A stretch of DNA of 64,000 nt from Chryseobacterium binzhouense (GCF_007474545.1 NZ_VKOG01000007.1:1-64000), one strand, 5' to 3'. Counted from the stretch's first letter, positions 16,911 to 25,603 are shown. Notes: generated by a model from the sequence alone, not told the origin. Program-made: numbers and translations.

Positions 16911-18140
16911 TTAATTATATTTAATTGATTTTACAGGAGAAATTTTACTGATCAGATAACTTGGAATCACTAATGCCAATCCGGAAATAATTAAAATTCC
17001 CAATGAAATAGAAACAATCACCAAAGGATTAAGATCTACAGGAACTACACTTACATAATAGTTTTCAGGGTTAAGTGTGATAATTCCAAAGAATTTTTGC
17101 AGAATCAGAAGACCAAGACCAATGACATTACCATATAAAAGCCCGGGAATCATAATAATCAGAGTATAATTGATAAATGTCGCCCGAATTTGCCCGTTGG
17201 TTGCCCCTAAAGTCTTAAGAAGCCCGATAGAATTGGTTCGCTCTATAATGAGAATCAGCAAAACCATAATAATATTAATGATCACCACCAAAAGCATAAT
17301 CGAAATAATAATCCCTATATTGGTGTCAAAAAGTCCGATCCAGTCGTTGATCTGAGGATATTTATCTGTAGCTTTTTCAGCATAGTTTTTATAACCAATA
17401 AATTTTTCAACCGCAGGAAAATCTTCATCAATATTGTTTACATTTTTGAAAAAAACATCAAGTCCGCCGATTTCATTATCCTTCATATCAAGAATTCTCT
17501 TCACATGGTTGATATCACCAATAACGAACTGATCATCAATCATTTTAATATCTGTTTTATAAATTCCGGTAACTTCAAATTTTCTGTAAATTGGCTTCTG
17601 GTCAGCCTTTGAGAATACTGTTACAATACTGTCATTTACTTTCAGGTGTAAATCTCCTGCCAATTTTTGCGAAATAGCCACACCATTGTTGTATCCGTCT
17701 TCATTAAAGAAAGGTGTTTTACCCTCAATTATAAATTTTCTGAAACGTAAACTGTCAAAATCTTTCGCTACTCCTTTGAAAATGATTCCTGCAAAACTGT
17801 GCTCGTTTCGCATGATTCCTGTAACCATCGCATATTTCTGAACAGCTGCAACATCCGGAAGAGACAGAATCTGCTTAATATTCAATCCTTCATTATCTAA
17901 AACAGAGGTATTATAGGAAGAATTTGATTTGGTAGATTTTACCGTTACATGTCCGCTGAAATCGGCAAGTCTTTCTTTAATTGCTTTTTTAGAACCCAAT
18001 CCTGTAGAGACTGTGATGAGCGAAACAATAATTCCTAAAGCTACAGACAGCCTGCCAATGAAGATAATCACCCGTGAAAGGTTATTTTTGTTATCTTTGG
18101 AAAACGCTATTTTTCTGGAGAAATATAATGGAAATTTCAA
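16911..18140 (-). CDS. FtsX/LolE-type ABC transporter permease
   Basis: About 410 residues. One N-terminal membrane helix (FIGRLSVALGIIVSLITVSTGLG), a large periplasmic MacB-like domain (about 50-260) and three C-terminal helices with the FtsX signature (LLVVIINIIMVLLILIIERTNSIGLLKTLGATNGQI). This is the LolC/E or MacB permease type; its ATPase is not next to it. I place the start at TTG 18140 (KFPLYFSRKIAF), which gives the usual family N-terminus. An ATG at 18209 is in frame but would overlap the divergent gene at 18145. That leaves four bases between the two starts. Confidence 0.88.
   Translation of the reverse strand: MKFPLYFSRKIAFSKDNKNNLSRVIIFIGRLSVALGIIVSLITVSTGLGSKKAIKERLADFSGHVTVKSTKSNSSYNTSVLDNEGLNIKQILSLPDVAAVQKYAMVTGIMRNEHSFAGIIFKGVAKDFDSLRFRKFIIEGKTPFFNEDGYNNGVAISQKLAGDLHLKVNDSIVTVFSKADQKPIYRKFEVTGIYKTDIKMIDDQFVIGDINHVKRILDMKDNEIGGLDVFFKNVNNIDEDFPAVEKFIGYKNYAEKATDKYPQINDWIGLFDTNIGIIISIMLLVVIINIIMVLLILIIERTNSIGLLKTLGATNGQIRATFINYTLIIMIPGLLYGNVIGLGLLILQKFFGIITLNPENYYVSVVPVDLNPLVIVSISLGILIISGLALVIPSYLISKISPVKSIKYN
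18083..18099 (+). promoter_or_regulatory. Two overlapping -7 elements for the NamZ-like gene
   Basis: TATTTTTG (18083-18090) and TATCTTTG (18092-18099) both fit TAnnTTTG, 46-55 bases before the ATG at 18145. They lie inside the coding sequence of the divergent permease gene. Confidence 0.5.
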
Positions 18141-18144
18141 GCTT

Positions 18145-19338
18145 ATGAATTTAAATTTCAAAATTAAAACATTACTTCTTATTTGCCTAATTTTTTTGGG
18201 TGTATTCAATATATATTATTCTCAAACATCAGATAAAGATTTCAAAACAGGGGCAGATCAGCCGGAACTTTATTTACCTCTGCTGAAAAATAAAACGATA
18301 GGTATTGTGACCAATCAGACAGGCTTGTTAAGCGACAAAAGCCATCTTGTCGATTTTTTAGTAAAAAACAATTTCCAGATTAAATCTATTTTTGCACCTG
18401 AACACGGTTTCAGAGGTGATGCAGATGCGGGAGAAAAAGTAAAAAACGGAATAGATCTGAAAACAGGAATTCCCATTATTTCTCTTTATGGTTCTAATAA
18501 AAAACCAAAACCGGAACAGTTAAAAGGAATTGATGTCATTGTTTTTGATATTCAGGATGTTGGCGTGAGATTTTATACTTATATCTCAACTTTAACTTAT
18601 TTGATGGAAGCCGCTGCTGAAAATAACGTGGAAGTTATGGTTTTGGACCGACCAAATCCACATGACGGATATATTGACGGACCTGTTTTAAAGAAAAAAT
18701 GGGAAAGTTTTGTCGGAATGCACGAAGTTCCTGTAGTATATGGATTAACCATCGGAGAATATGGAAAAATGGTGAATGGGGAAAAATGGCTCAAAAACGG
18801 AATTCAGGCTAAATATACTTTGATTCCGATGAAAAATTATCATAAGAAGAAACGCTATCCTATTTCTGAAAAACCCTCTCCTAACTTACCTAATGACCAA
18901 TCTATTAATCTTTACCCTAGTTTATGCTTTTTTGAAGGAACTCAGGTTTCTGTAGGCCGCGGTACAGATCTTCCGTTTCAGGTATATGGTTCTCCCTGGA
19001 CAAAAGAACTCCCCTTTCAGTTTACTCCTAAACCTAATTACGGAGCAAAAGACCCGTTTCTGAACGGACAAATGTGCTATGGTGAAAATCTTTCGGATTA
19101 TCCGAAAAAGCTGCAGGAACTTAATTTGGAATGGCTCATAAATGCGTATAAAAATTATAAGAATCCACAGCAGGATTTTTTTCTTAAAAATTTATTCTTT
19201 GATAAACTTGCGGGTTCAGATGAGCTTCGCAAGCAGATTATTGCGGGAAAATCTGTAAAAGAAATTAAATCCTCTTGGAAACCTGGACTTGAAAAGTTTT
19301 CTAAAGTCAGAAACAAATATATTATTTACAAAGACTGA
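18145..19338 (+). CDS. DUF1343 / NamZ-like exo-beta-N-acetylmuramidase
   Basis: About 397 residues with a signal peptide (LLLICLIFLGVFNIYYS). The family motifs are GIVTNQTGL, FAPEHGFRGDADAGEKV, DIQDVGVRFYTYISTL, VLDRPNP and SPNLPNDQSINLYPSLCFFEGTQVSVGRGTD. This is DUF1343, the group of NamZ, which releases N-acetylmuramic acid from peptidoglycan fragments. It would act in the periplasm in cell-wall recycling. The start at ATG 18145 follows from the signal peptide; a longer open frame to 17929 runs through the permease gene and is not used. Confidence 0.9.
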   Translation: MNLNFKIKTLLLICLIFLGVFNIYYSQTSDKDFKTGADQPELYLPLLKNKTIGIVTNQTGLLSDKSHLVDFLVKNNFQIKSIFAPEHGFRGDADAGEKVKNGIDLKTGIPIISLYGSNKKPKPEQLKGIDVIVFDIQDVGVRFYTYISTLTYLMEAAAENNVEVMVLDRPNPHDGYIDGPVLKKKWESFVGMHEVPVVYGLTIGEYGKMVNGEKWLKNGIQAKYTLIPMKNYHKKKRYPISEKPSPNLPNDQSINLYPSLCFFEGTQVSVGRGTDLPFQVYGSPWTKELPFQFTPKPNYGAKDPFLNGQMCYGENLSDYPKKLQELNLEWLINAYKNYKNPQQDFFLKNLFFDKLAGSDELRKQIIAGKSVKEIKSSWKPGLEKFSKVRNKYIIYKD

Positions 19339-19345
19339 TTTAATT

Positions 19346-19380
19346 AAAAAGGCTTAAATATAATATTCAAGCCTTTTTTA
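19346..19380. terminator. Bidirectional terminator
   Basis: AAAAAGGCTT, a 13-base loop and AAGCCTTTTT between convergent genes. Confidence 0.88.
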
Positions 19381-19382
19381 TT

Positions 19383-20846
19383 TTAAAGTTCTTTTCTTAA
19401 TCTTGCTACCGGAATATTGAGCTGTTCACGATATTTAGCAATCGTTCTTCTTGCGATATTATATCCCTGTTCTTTTAGGATCACTACAAGAGCATCATCC
19501 GTAAGTGGTTTTCTTTTATTTTCTTTGCTGATGACTTCCTGAAGATGGTTTTTGATCTCTTTTGTGGAAACTTCCTCACCGTCGTCATTCGTAAGACTGT
19601 CCGAAAACAGATCTTTCAGATAAATAATTCCGTTGGGTGTATCTGCATATTTGCTTTTTACTACTCTGGAGATGGTAGAGATGTCAAAACCTGTAATATC
19701 TGCAATATCTTTCAGAATCATTGGTTTTAGAGATTTCTCATCTCCTGTAATAAAGTAATTGTGTTGAAATTTCACAATAGCATTAATGGTCTGCAGCAAA
19801 GTATTCTGTCTTTGGTTAATGGCATCAATATACCATTTTGCAGCATCCAGTTTTTGCTTGATAAACAGAGCAGCCTGTTTGTGTTCAGATGAATTCTTAT
19901 CGTGAGAATAGGTTGTTAAAATATCTTTATATTCTTCAGAAACTCTTAATGTCGGAGCATTCTTACTATTCAATAAAGGAATAACCTGTCCGTCTTTTAC
20001 CTGAATAACAAAATCCGGAATAATTTCCTGATTGATCGTAATGGTCTGAGTATCAAAATTCCCCCCAACTTTCGGAGATAATTTTGAGATTTCTTCTAAC
20101 GCATCTTTCAGATCTTCTTCCTCAATATCATATTTCTGAATAATCTTGTTGTAGTGCTTGTTAGTTAAAGCATCAAATTGAAAACGCAAAATATTTGCAG
20201 CAAGAGACACTGCTTTATCCGAGCTTACTTTTTTCTCAATCTGCAGCAAAAGGCATTCCTGCAGACCTCTCGCTCCTACTCCGGGCGGATCCAGTTTCTG
20301 AATATAATTTTCTAATATATCTTCTACCTTTTCCTGTGTTGTATAAATTCCTTGGGAAAAAGCAAGATCATCTACAATAGATTTAATTTCTCTTCTCAGA
20401 TAACCGTCTGTATCAAGATTACCGATGATATATTCTGCAATTTTTAAATCTTCATCTGCAATATTGATAAGATTAATTTGCTCCATCAAATAATCAAAAA
20501 GTGACTGACCTTCTGTAAGGAGACTTTCATTATCAAAATCTTCATCATCTGCCGAATAATTACTGGATGCCGTTTTATAACTTGGCTCATCATCATAAAG
20601 ATATTCATTTACATCGAAATCTGTTTCAATACTTTCCGTACCTTCAGATTCGTAAGAATCATCCAGTGAAGAATATTCATCATCTGCAGTCTCTTCTTTA
20701 GCAATTTCAAGTGCAGGGTTTTCTTCCAGCTCTCTTTCCAGCTCCTCTTCAAACTCCAAAGTATGAAGCTGAATCAACTTCATCAGCTGAATCTGCTGCG
20801 GCGCAAGTTTCTGTCCTAACTTAAGTTGTAAATTTTGTTTTAGCAT
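19383..20846 (-). CDS. rpoN: RNA polymerase sigma-54 factor
   Basis: 487 residues. The Gln-rich activator-contact region I (LKLGQKLAPQQIQLMKLIQLHTLEFEEEL) is followed by an acidic region II (about 50-115), the core-binding domain with the DPPGVGARGLQECLLLQI motif, and the RpoN box ARRTIAKYRE near the C-terminus that reads the -24 promoter element. It directs RNA polymerase to promoters that need AAA+ activators. None of those is seen in this window. The frame ends with ARLRKEL, the usual C-terminus. Confidence 0.97.
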   Translation of the reverse strand: MLKQNLQLKLGQKLAPQQIQLMKLIQLHTLEFEEELERELEENPALEIAKEETADDEYSSLDDSYESEGTESIETDFDVNEYLYDDEPSYKTASSNYSADDEDFDNESLLTEGQSLFDYLMEQINLINIADEDLKIAEYIIGNLDTDGYLRREIKSIVDDLAFSQGIYTTQEKVEDILENYIQKLDPPGVGARGLQECLLLQIEKKVSSDKAVSLAANILRFQFDALTNKHYNKIIQKYDIEEEDLKDALEEISKLSPKVGGNFDTQTITINQEIIPDFVIQVKDGQVIPLLNSKNAPTLRVSEEYKDILTTYSHDKNSSEHKQAALFIKQKLDAAKWYIDAINQRQNTLLQTINAIVKFQHNYFITGDEKSLKPMILKDIADITGFDISTISRVVKSKYADTPNGIIYLKDLFSDSLTNDDGEEVSTKEIKNHLQEVISKENKRKPLTDDALVVILKEQGYNIARRTIAKYREQLNIPVARLRKEL

Positions 20847-21192
20847 ATTCTACTTTGTGTCTGTTAACATAATTTAGGACGAATTTACTAATTTTTTTTG
20901 AATTTAAATATTTTTAGCATGATTTTTGATGTAGAAATTTTCAGATACCACAATACTACATTCTAAGTAAGCTTAATTCTGGCTTATACTATCTCAATTT
21001 CACAGAAAAATGCTCAAAGTATTCAATGTATAGTTGCAGACTTTTGCTTGTAACTCATCAAAAAACTCCAATAAATATAATCCTGATAACAACAACTGTA
21101 ATATAATAGAGATCAAAACTAATCATATAGCGAAATAATCATTTTGATTCTCTGTAATTTAACATCAATTCTAAAAAATTTAATAATTAAAA
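20847..21192. other. Gene-free AT-rich stretch upstream of the tRNA genes
   Basis: About 350 bases between rpoN and the tRNA-Asp promoter. I see no ORF with a credible start, no hairpin terminator and no RNA gene. Confidence 0.6.
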
Positions 21193-21223
21193 TTTGCAGA
21201 TAATGAAAAAAGCTATATATTTG
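21193..21223 (+). promoter_or_regulatory. Promoter of the tRNA-Asp pair
   Basis: TTTG (21193-21196), 19 bases, TATATTTG (21216-21223): a perfect Bacteroidota promoter 42 bases before the first tRNA. Confidence 0.85.
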
Positions 21224-21265
21224 CAACCACAATAATCAAGGGTAACAATCTAAGATTATAAAAAA

Positions 21266-21339
21266 GATCCGGTAGTTCAGCTGGTTAGAATGCCGCCCTG
21301 TCACGGCGGAGGTCGCGGGTTCGAGTCCCGTCCGGATCG
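21266..21339 (+). tRNA. tRNA-Asp (GTC), copy 1
   Basis: 74 bases. Acceptor GATCCGG/CCGGATC with discriminator G, D-arm with TTCAGCTGGTTAGAA, anticodon loop CTGTCAC (anticodon GTC), and T-arm GCGGGTTCGAGTCCCGT. CCA is not encoded. Confidence 0.97.
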
Positions 21340-21371
21340 CAAGCTTTTACAATTTTTAGTTCAAAAAAATT

Positions 21372-21445
21372 GATCCGGTAGTTCAGCTGGTTAGAATGCC
21401 GCCCTGTCACGGCGGAGGTCGCGGGTTCGAGTCCCGTCCGGATCG
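21372..21445 (+). tRNA. tRNA-Asp (GTC), copy 2
   Basis: Identical to copy 1 over all 74 bases, 32 bases downstream of it and in the same transcription unit. Confidence 0.97.
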
Positions 21446-21449
21446 CATA

Positions 21450-21480
21450 AAATCCACTTCTTTTAGAAGTGGATTTTTTC
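21450..21480 (+). terminator. Terminator of the tRNA-Asp unit
   Basis: AAATCCACTTC, loop TTTTA, GAAGTGGATTT, then TTT. Confidence 0.9.
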
Positions 21481-21716
21481 ATTATTAAAAGTAAAAATTA
21501 CGCTTTTTAACAAAATACTCCGCATACTAACCACACAATAACACAGCATTTTCTCAGACATAAATAATTCACTCTCATAATTTACAGTATAATCAACTAT
21601 ATTCCATTATGTGTTAATAATTATTTAAATAAAAATGATTTTTGACATGAATATTATTAATTAAATACCTTATTTTTGACTAATAATATCTCAAAGAAAA
21701 CACGTTTTCACACACC

Positions 21717-22565
21717 ATGTACAAAATAACAGAGGAATTACGTAAAAATGGCTTTAGTATCAATCTTGTCTCAAAAATAATAGAACGCAATAATTTTTCA
21801 AAAATATTCAATACACAAGAATATTTTTGCATTTTTCTTGTTGCTGAAGACCTAGAAATATTGGTAGAAGAAAAAAACTACAACATTTCAGGCGGCAATG
21901 CAGTTTTTGTAGGACCACAAAAAAAAATTGAACTTGGCGACGTTTACGACAGAAACATTTACGTTATTGCATTCACAAAAGATTTCTTTGATAAAACATC
22001 TAAAGACAGTTTTTATCTAAATTCCCATCTGTTTTTCAATTTCAAGTCTGAAATATTCATTTCTCCTTATTACGGTACTAATGAATACAATAATGTTCTA
22101 TTGGTAGAAAGACTGCAAAAATTTTCCAAGCTTAATGATGAGAAAATTTATTTATCTGCTGCTCATAACGCAATTGAAAGCCTCATCCTTGACGCGTATC
22201 TAAATGAAAATTATATTGAAAGCATCAGCCCCGAACATTTGGAATCTTCAAACTTAGTCAATAGATTCACTTTGCTTCTTCAAAAGAACTATAAGATTCA
22301 CAAAAAAGTATCTTATTACGCCGACCAGCTAAGAGTTTCCAGCAGAAAACTTACAGAGACTACAGAATCAGTATATGGAAAATCTGCCAAACAAATGATT
22401 ATAGAAAAAGTAAGTTTTGAATGTGAAAAAGCAATCAGATTTTCAACGCGCTCACTTTCTGAAATTGCGTTTGACCTAGGATTCAATGATGAAGGAAACT
22501 TTACTAATTTCATTAAAAAACATCTCGGCAAAAAACCATCCGAAATGCGTGAAACAGCAGGATAA
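21717..22565 (+). CDS. AraC-family transcriptional regulator
   Basis: 282 residues. The last 100 residues are the double helix-turn-helix of AraC proteins: VSYYADQLRVSSRKLTETTESVYGKSAKQMI and then SLSEIAFDLGFNDEGNFTNFIKKHLGKKPSEMRE. The N-terminus (about 1-170) has the cupin-like sensor layout (NISGGNAVFVGPQKKIEL). It sits directly upstream of the fibre operon on the same strand. Since AraC proteins often regulate surface fibres, it is a natural candidate regulator of that operon, which is inference from position. A TATTTTTG element lies at 21671-21678. Confidence 0.92.
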   Translation: MYKITEELRKNGFSINLVSKIIERNNFSKIFNTQEYFCIFLVAEDLEILVEEKNYNISGGNAVFVGPQKKIELGDVYDRNIYVIAFTKDFFDKTSKDSFYLNSHLFFNFKSEIFISPYYGTNEYNNVLLVERLQKFSKLNDEKIYLSAAHNAIESLILDAYLNENYIESISPEHLESSNLVNRFTLLLQKNYKIHKKVSYYADQLRVSSRKLTETTESVYGKSAKQMIIEKVSFECEKAIRFSTRSLSEIAFDLGFNDEGNFTNFIKKHLGKKPSEMRETAG

Positions 22566-22680
22566 TTTGCCTTTTTTTCTAACTTTTTTATAATTAATTT
22601 ACCCTAAATTCTTTTATTAGTTTATAGATCTGAATATAAATTAAATAAAATACAAGCATTTAATTTACAGATAATTAAAA

Positions 22681-22722
22681 AATATTTTTACGTAAATATT
22701 TATAAATTTTTACGTAAAAATT
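22681..22722. promoter_or_regulatory. Pair of TTTACGTAAA palindromes, operator candidate
   Basis: TTTACGTAAA at 22687-22696 and again at 22709-22718. The second is part of an 18-bp perfect palindrome (22705-22722). The centres are 22 bp apart, two helical turns, so a protein pair would bind the same face. They lie 22-57 bases upstream of the promoter at 22744. Confidence 0.55.
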
Positions 22723-22743
22723 ATTAAATCAAACCCTATATAG

Positions 22744-22775
22744 TTTGCTTTCCCTTGATAATGTAGATACATTTG
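22744..22775 (+). promoter_or_regulatory. Canonical promoter without a following ORF
   Basis: TTTG (22744-22747), 20 bases, TACATTTG (22768-22775). No start codon with a credible ORF follows before the terminator at 22921. Confidence 0.75.
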
Positions 22776-22781
22776 TAATAT

Positions 22782-22973
22782 AAACAACAGCAAATAAAAA
22801 TTATAAACTATAAGAATAAAACACCACACCAAATCACAAAGTTTTATTAGTATTGATAATCTATTCTTTTCAACTACGCATTCAGTATTTTAATAAACTT
22901 TTCATCATTCAGTTTTCAGAAAGGCAACAGGATTTCTTGTAATTAAACAATAAGTCCTGTTGCCTTATTTTTT
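22782..22973 (+). ncRNA. Candidate small RNA upstream of the fibre operon
   Basis: About 190 bases between a canonical promoter and a strong terminator, with no ATG-led ORF that I can find. The 3' end is a hairpin with a 12-bp perfect stem (AAGGCAACAGGA / TCCTGTTGCCTT) and a run of nine T. It could be an independent regulatory RNA or an attenuated leader of the pilin gene. No known RNA family is recognised. Confidence 0.5.
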
Positions 22974-22976
22974 TTC
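22921..22976 (+). terminator. Strong terminator at the end of the candidate small RNA
   Basis: Stem 22921-22932 with 22955-22966 (12 bp, perfect), further partial pairing in the loop, then TTATTTTTTTTTC. No protein gene ends within 350 bases upstream of it. Confidence 0.9.
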
Positions 22977-23133
22977 TAAATTCATGCAAATCCGCATCAG
23001 AACGCTTTCCAACATTATGTTATTGATAATAATAATCTATTATTTAATTGAAACTACAGTAAATAATAGATTTTTTGTAAAAATTCACAAAAAATAAACC
23101 TTTTTTTGCAAATCCCAATCTCTAAATACAGCA

Positions 23134-23141
23134 TATCTTTG
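23134..23141 (+). promoter_or_regulatory. -7 element of the pilin-like gene
   Basis: TATCTTTG, 43 bases before the ATG at 23185. A TTTG at 23105-23108 is 25 bases upstream, slightly long for the consensus. Confidence 0.6.
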
Positions 23142-23184
23142 CATCCGAAAAGAATAGATATTAATACATTAAAACTGATTGACA

Positions 23185-23706
23185 ATGAAACAAATTTTAT
23201 TGACAGCTGCAGCTTTGCTAGGTTTTGCAACAGCAAGCGCACAAAACGTGACTTTGAATGTGGTGTTAAAACCAATCCAAACCCTTGTAGTAAATAACCA
23301 ACAAAAGATTGTAAACTTAGAGTACTCAACTACAGATCATTATGCTAATGGAGTTGAATCTGATAATACGGATCACCTTAATATCTACAGCACAGGAGGA
23401 TTTCAGGTAAAAGTAAAAAGTGGAAATGCAGTATTGCAAAATGGCGGAAAGCAAATTCAGGCAAATAGTATTCAGGTAAAAGCTACTCCGGGATCTGATG
23501 CTGTAAACGGAGCTCAGTATGCTCAGAACGTAACACTTTCTGCTAACGAAACAACTTTAGTGTCATCTACGAATGGTGGTGTAAACAAAAAAATCAGCGT
23601 TCAGTATAAAGGAGCAGGTGCAAACGAATACATCAACAACTATATTGCAAATCAAAACCCAACTGTTTATACAACTGAATTAACTTACACTATTGTAAGC
23701 CAGTAA
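23185..23706 (+). CDS. Pilin-like secreted protein (major subunit candidate)
   Basis: 173 residues from ATG 23185 (a TTG six bases earlier is not needed). Sec signal peptide (MKQILLTAAALLGFATASA), then a small all-beta protein starting NVTLNVVLKPIQTLVV and ending VYTTELTYTIVSQ, rich in Asn, Thr, Val and Gly without Cys. Similar ends (YSTTLQYEITPQ) occur in the subunit at 24570-25595. Its size and fold pattern, and a chaperone gene next to it, suggest a fibre subunit. A hairpin between this gene and the chaperone would favour higher expression of the first gene. No named pilin family is recognised. Confidence 0.75.
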   Translation: MKQILLTAAALLGFATASAQNVTLNVVLKPIQTLVVNNQQKIVNLEYSTTDHYANGVESDNTDHLNIYSTGGFQVKVKSGNAVLQNGGKQIQANSIQVKATPGSDAVNGAQYAQNVTLSANETTLVSSTNGGVNKKISVQYKGAGANEYINNYIANQNPTVYTTELTYTIVSQ

Positions 23707-23733
23707 TAGTATAAGCTATATATAGATATAAAA

Positions 23734-23763
23734 AGTGTCACAAATCTATTGTGACACTCTTTT
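23734..23763 (+). terminator. Intra-operon hairpin after the pilin-like gene
   Basis: AGTGTCACAA, loop ATCTA, TTGTGACACT, then CTTTT. A partial terminator or 3' stabiliser within the operon, leaving 23 bases before the next ATG. Confidence 0.75.
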
Positions 23764-23785
23764 CATATAAATAAAAGATTCTAAG

Positions 23786-24577
23786 ATGAAAAATTTTGCA
23801 TGGTTATTTTGTTTTCTGATTATTCAGATCAGTGCACAGACTGGAATTTCTGTTTCTCCACCCAGAGTTTATTTTGAGTCGGCTTCAGGAAGCAGCAGCA
23901 CGCAGAAAATTACTGTTACCAATGTAAGTGCAAAAAATTCATTAGATCTTGCGGTGAGTCTGGGTGACTGGGAATATGATGAAAAAGGTGAAAACATGAT
24001 GCATCCTGCAAATACGCTCAAAAACTCATGCGCAAGCTGGATCAGTATAAAAAAGGAAGACAACTACTTCAGTCTTGCACCAGGAGAAAGAAAAGATTTG
24101 GATGTCACCATCACTCCACCGGTTAATACCAAAGATCAGCTTCCTGCTCACACCGCAGTTTTATTTGTCAGCCAGATGAATCCTGTTGATGATGTAGATG
24201 CGCAAGGCTCAAAAATCAAAGTAAGTATACGATCAGGAATTAAAATTTTCCATAAATACACCGACATCATCAAAAGAAAGGTAGAAATAAAAGACCTTAA
24301 ATTTGATGCTTCCAAAAAAATGCTGAACTTAACATTTGAGAATCAGTCTCAAATATGGACAGACGGTAAAATAATTACTGACATTATTAATACCAATACG
24401 GGTAAAAAAATAACTATAGAACCTCTTGTATTTTATACCCTTCCAGGAAATATAAGAAAAGTAAGCCTTCCTGTAAATAATCTGGAAGAAAAAGGTTCTT
24501 ACAACGCATCTGTCATCATTGATTATGGAGATAATGAAACATTGGAAATGGCAGAACTAAACTTTAAATATGAATAA
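23786..24577 (+). CDS. PapD-like periplasmic fibre chaperone
   Basis: 263 residues with a signal peptide (FAWLFCFLIIQISA). It opens with GISVSPPRVYFESASGSSSTQKITVTN, the first strands of a PapD-type immunoglobulin domain. It then has FSLAPGERKDLDVTITPP and VLFVSQ (the loop before the G1 strand) and a second beta domain from about residue 160. These fit the two-domain pilus chaperone layout, though less conserved than in Proteobacteria. It would hold subunits and deliver them to the outer membrane. The stop overlaps the next start by eight bases. Confidence 0.8.
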   Translation: MKNFAWLFCFLIIQISAQTGISVSPPRVYFESASGSSSTQKITVTNVSAKNSLDLAVSLGDWEYDEKGENMMHPANTLKNSCASWISIKKEDNYFSLAPGERKDLDVTITPPVNTKDQLPAHTAVLFVSQMNPVDDVDAQGSKIKVSIRSGIKIFHKYTDIIKRKVEIKDLKFDASKKMLNLTFENQSQIWTDGKIITDIINTNTGKKITIEPLVFYTLPGNIRKVSLPVNNLEEKGSYNASVIIDYGDNETLEMAELNFKYE

Positions 24578-25595
24578 ACTTTTTGTTTTTCTTCTTTTAG
24601 CTTTAAGTTTTTTTTGCAATGCACAGGTATCTTTTACTTCGTGGATTAACAGCTATATGCAGATTAACTCTTACAATGGTAATAATAATCCTGACGCACT
24701 TACCGTAACCTTTGCAGCCAATGGAAACCTGAATATGCCTTATTGGAAACTTTCTGCAAAATTAAAACAAAATATCACCTCACAAAACGGACAATATACT
24801 ATCCCGGGAAACAAGCTCTCTTTTCAGCCAATCTCCACTTCAGGACAGGCTGAGCCAAATCCAATTCCTACAATAACACAAATAGGAGCACCTCTTAATG
24901 TTTTTCTACAGGAAAATACCGAAGCATTTCTGGTTCCGCAATCCAACGCTCCGTTTTACAATATGCCCTCAAAACCAAACGGATATTATAATCTTCAGAT
25001 AAAATATGGCTTAACCCTTATTGGTGGTGCTTATCTGGGCAGCTATCCTGCATGGACACGTTTTAATGCTCCAGTTGAGTTTACAGCTTACGATCAGCAC
25101 AATAATATTATTGGAAGAATGAATCATACTTTTCAGATTCAAATAGGAACTTTATCGGGAACTCCGCCTATACAGCAGGAATTTTCGCTAAAAATCAATA
25201 CCAATGCGGCGAATGGACTTTTAGAATTTAAAAGCATGCAGGATTATAATGAAGGGAAAAGCGTGACATATATCAATGGAATGCAGGTAACCTCCAATAC
25301 TAATTTTCAGATTAAGGTTAAATCATTACAGAGCAATCTGATTTCCAATACAGGAGATACAATTCCTATAAATGCTATTCGTCTGGTTTTGCAGTCTTCA
25401 AACCTTGCTAATCAGGCTGTTTTCCCTATCAGTCTAAGTGTTGCCAATCAAATTATAGCGCAAGGAAACACTTCACAAACCACGACGTATTCTTATGACA
25501 TAAAATATTTTACGTTGCCACAGGATGCACTTCTCATTAATGCAAAGCCTCAAAATTATTCTACAACCTTACAGTACGAGATCACCCCTCAATAA
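24570..25595 (+). CDS. Fibre subunit or tip adhesin candidate
   Basis: 341 residues with a signal peptide (MNKLFVFLLLALSFFCNA). The N-terminal half (about 20-190) is a separate beta-rich domain. The C-terminal half (about 195-341) resembles the pilin-like protein, with strand patterns FSLKINTNAANGLLEF and the same type of last strand (YSTTLQYEITPQ). A two-domain protein with a unique head and a pilin-like tail is the build of tip adhesins. It overlaps the chaperone gene, so it belongs to the same operon. Function is inferred from layout only. Confidence 0.65.
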   Translation: MNKLFVFLLLALSFFCNAQVSFTSWINSYMQINSYNGNNNPDALTVTFAANGNLNMPYWKLSAKLKQNITSQNGQYTIPGNKLSFQPISTSGQAEPNPIPTITQIGAPLNVFLQENTEAFLVPQSNAPFYNMPSKPNGYYNLQIKYGLTLIGGAYLGSYPAWTRFNAPVEFTAYDQHNNIIGRMNHTFQIQIGTLSGTPPIQQEFSLKINTNAANGLLEFKSMQDYNEGKSVTYINGMQVTSNTNFQIKVKSLQSNLISNTGDTIPINAIRLVLQSSNLANQAVFPISLSVANQIIAQGNTSQTTTYSYDIKYFTLPQDALLINAKPQNYSTTLQYEITPQ

Positions 25596-25603
25596 AAGTC
25601 TAA

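Noticed and set aside
17929-18144. N-terminal extension of the NamZ-like protein
   Set aside because: It runs antisense through the permease gene and would place residues before a clear signal peptide at 18145.
21285-21482. Minus-strand ORF of 65 residues ending in DGTRTRDLRRDRAAF
   Set aside because: It is the antisense of the two tRNA-Asp genes and the terminator; this type of false protein is well known from automatic annotation.
22852-23041. Invertible promoter region upstream of the pilin gene
   Set aside because: TATTGATAAT...CTATT occurs twice but in the same orientation, so it cannot support inversion, and no recombinase gene is near.
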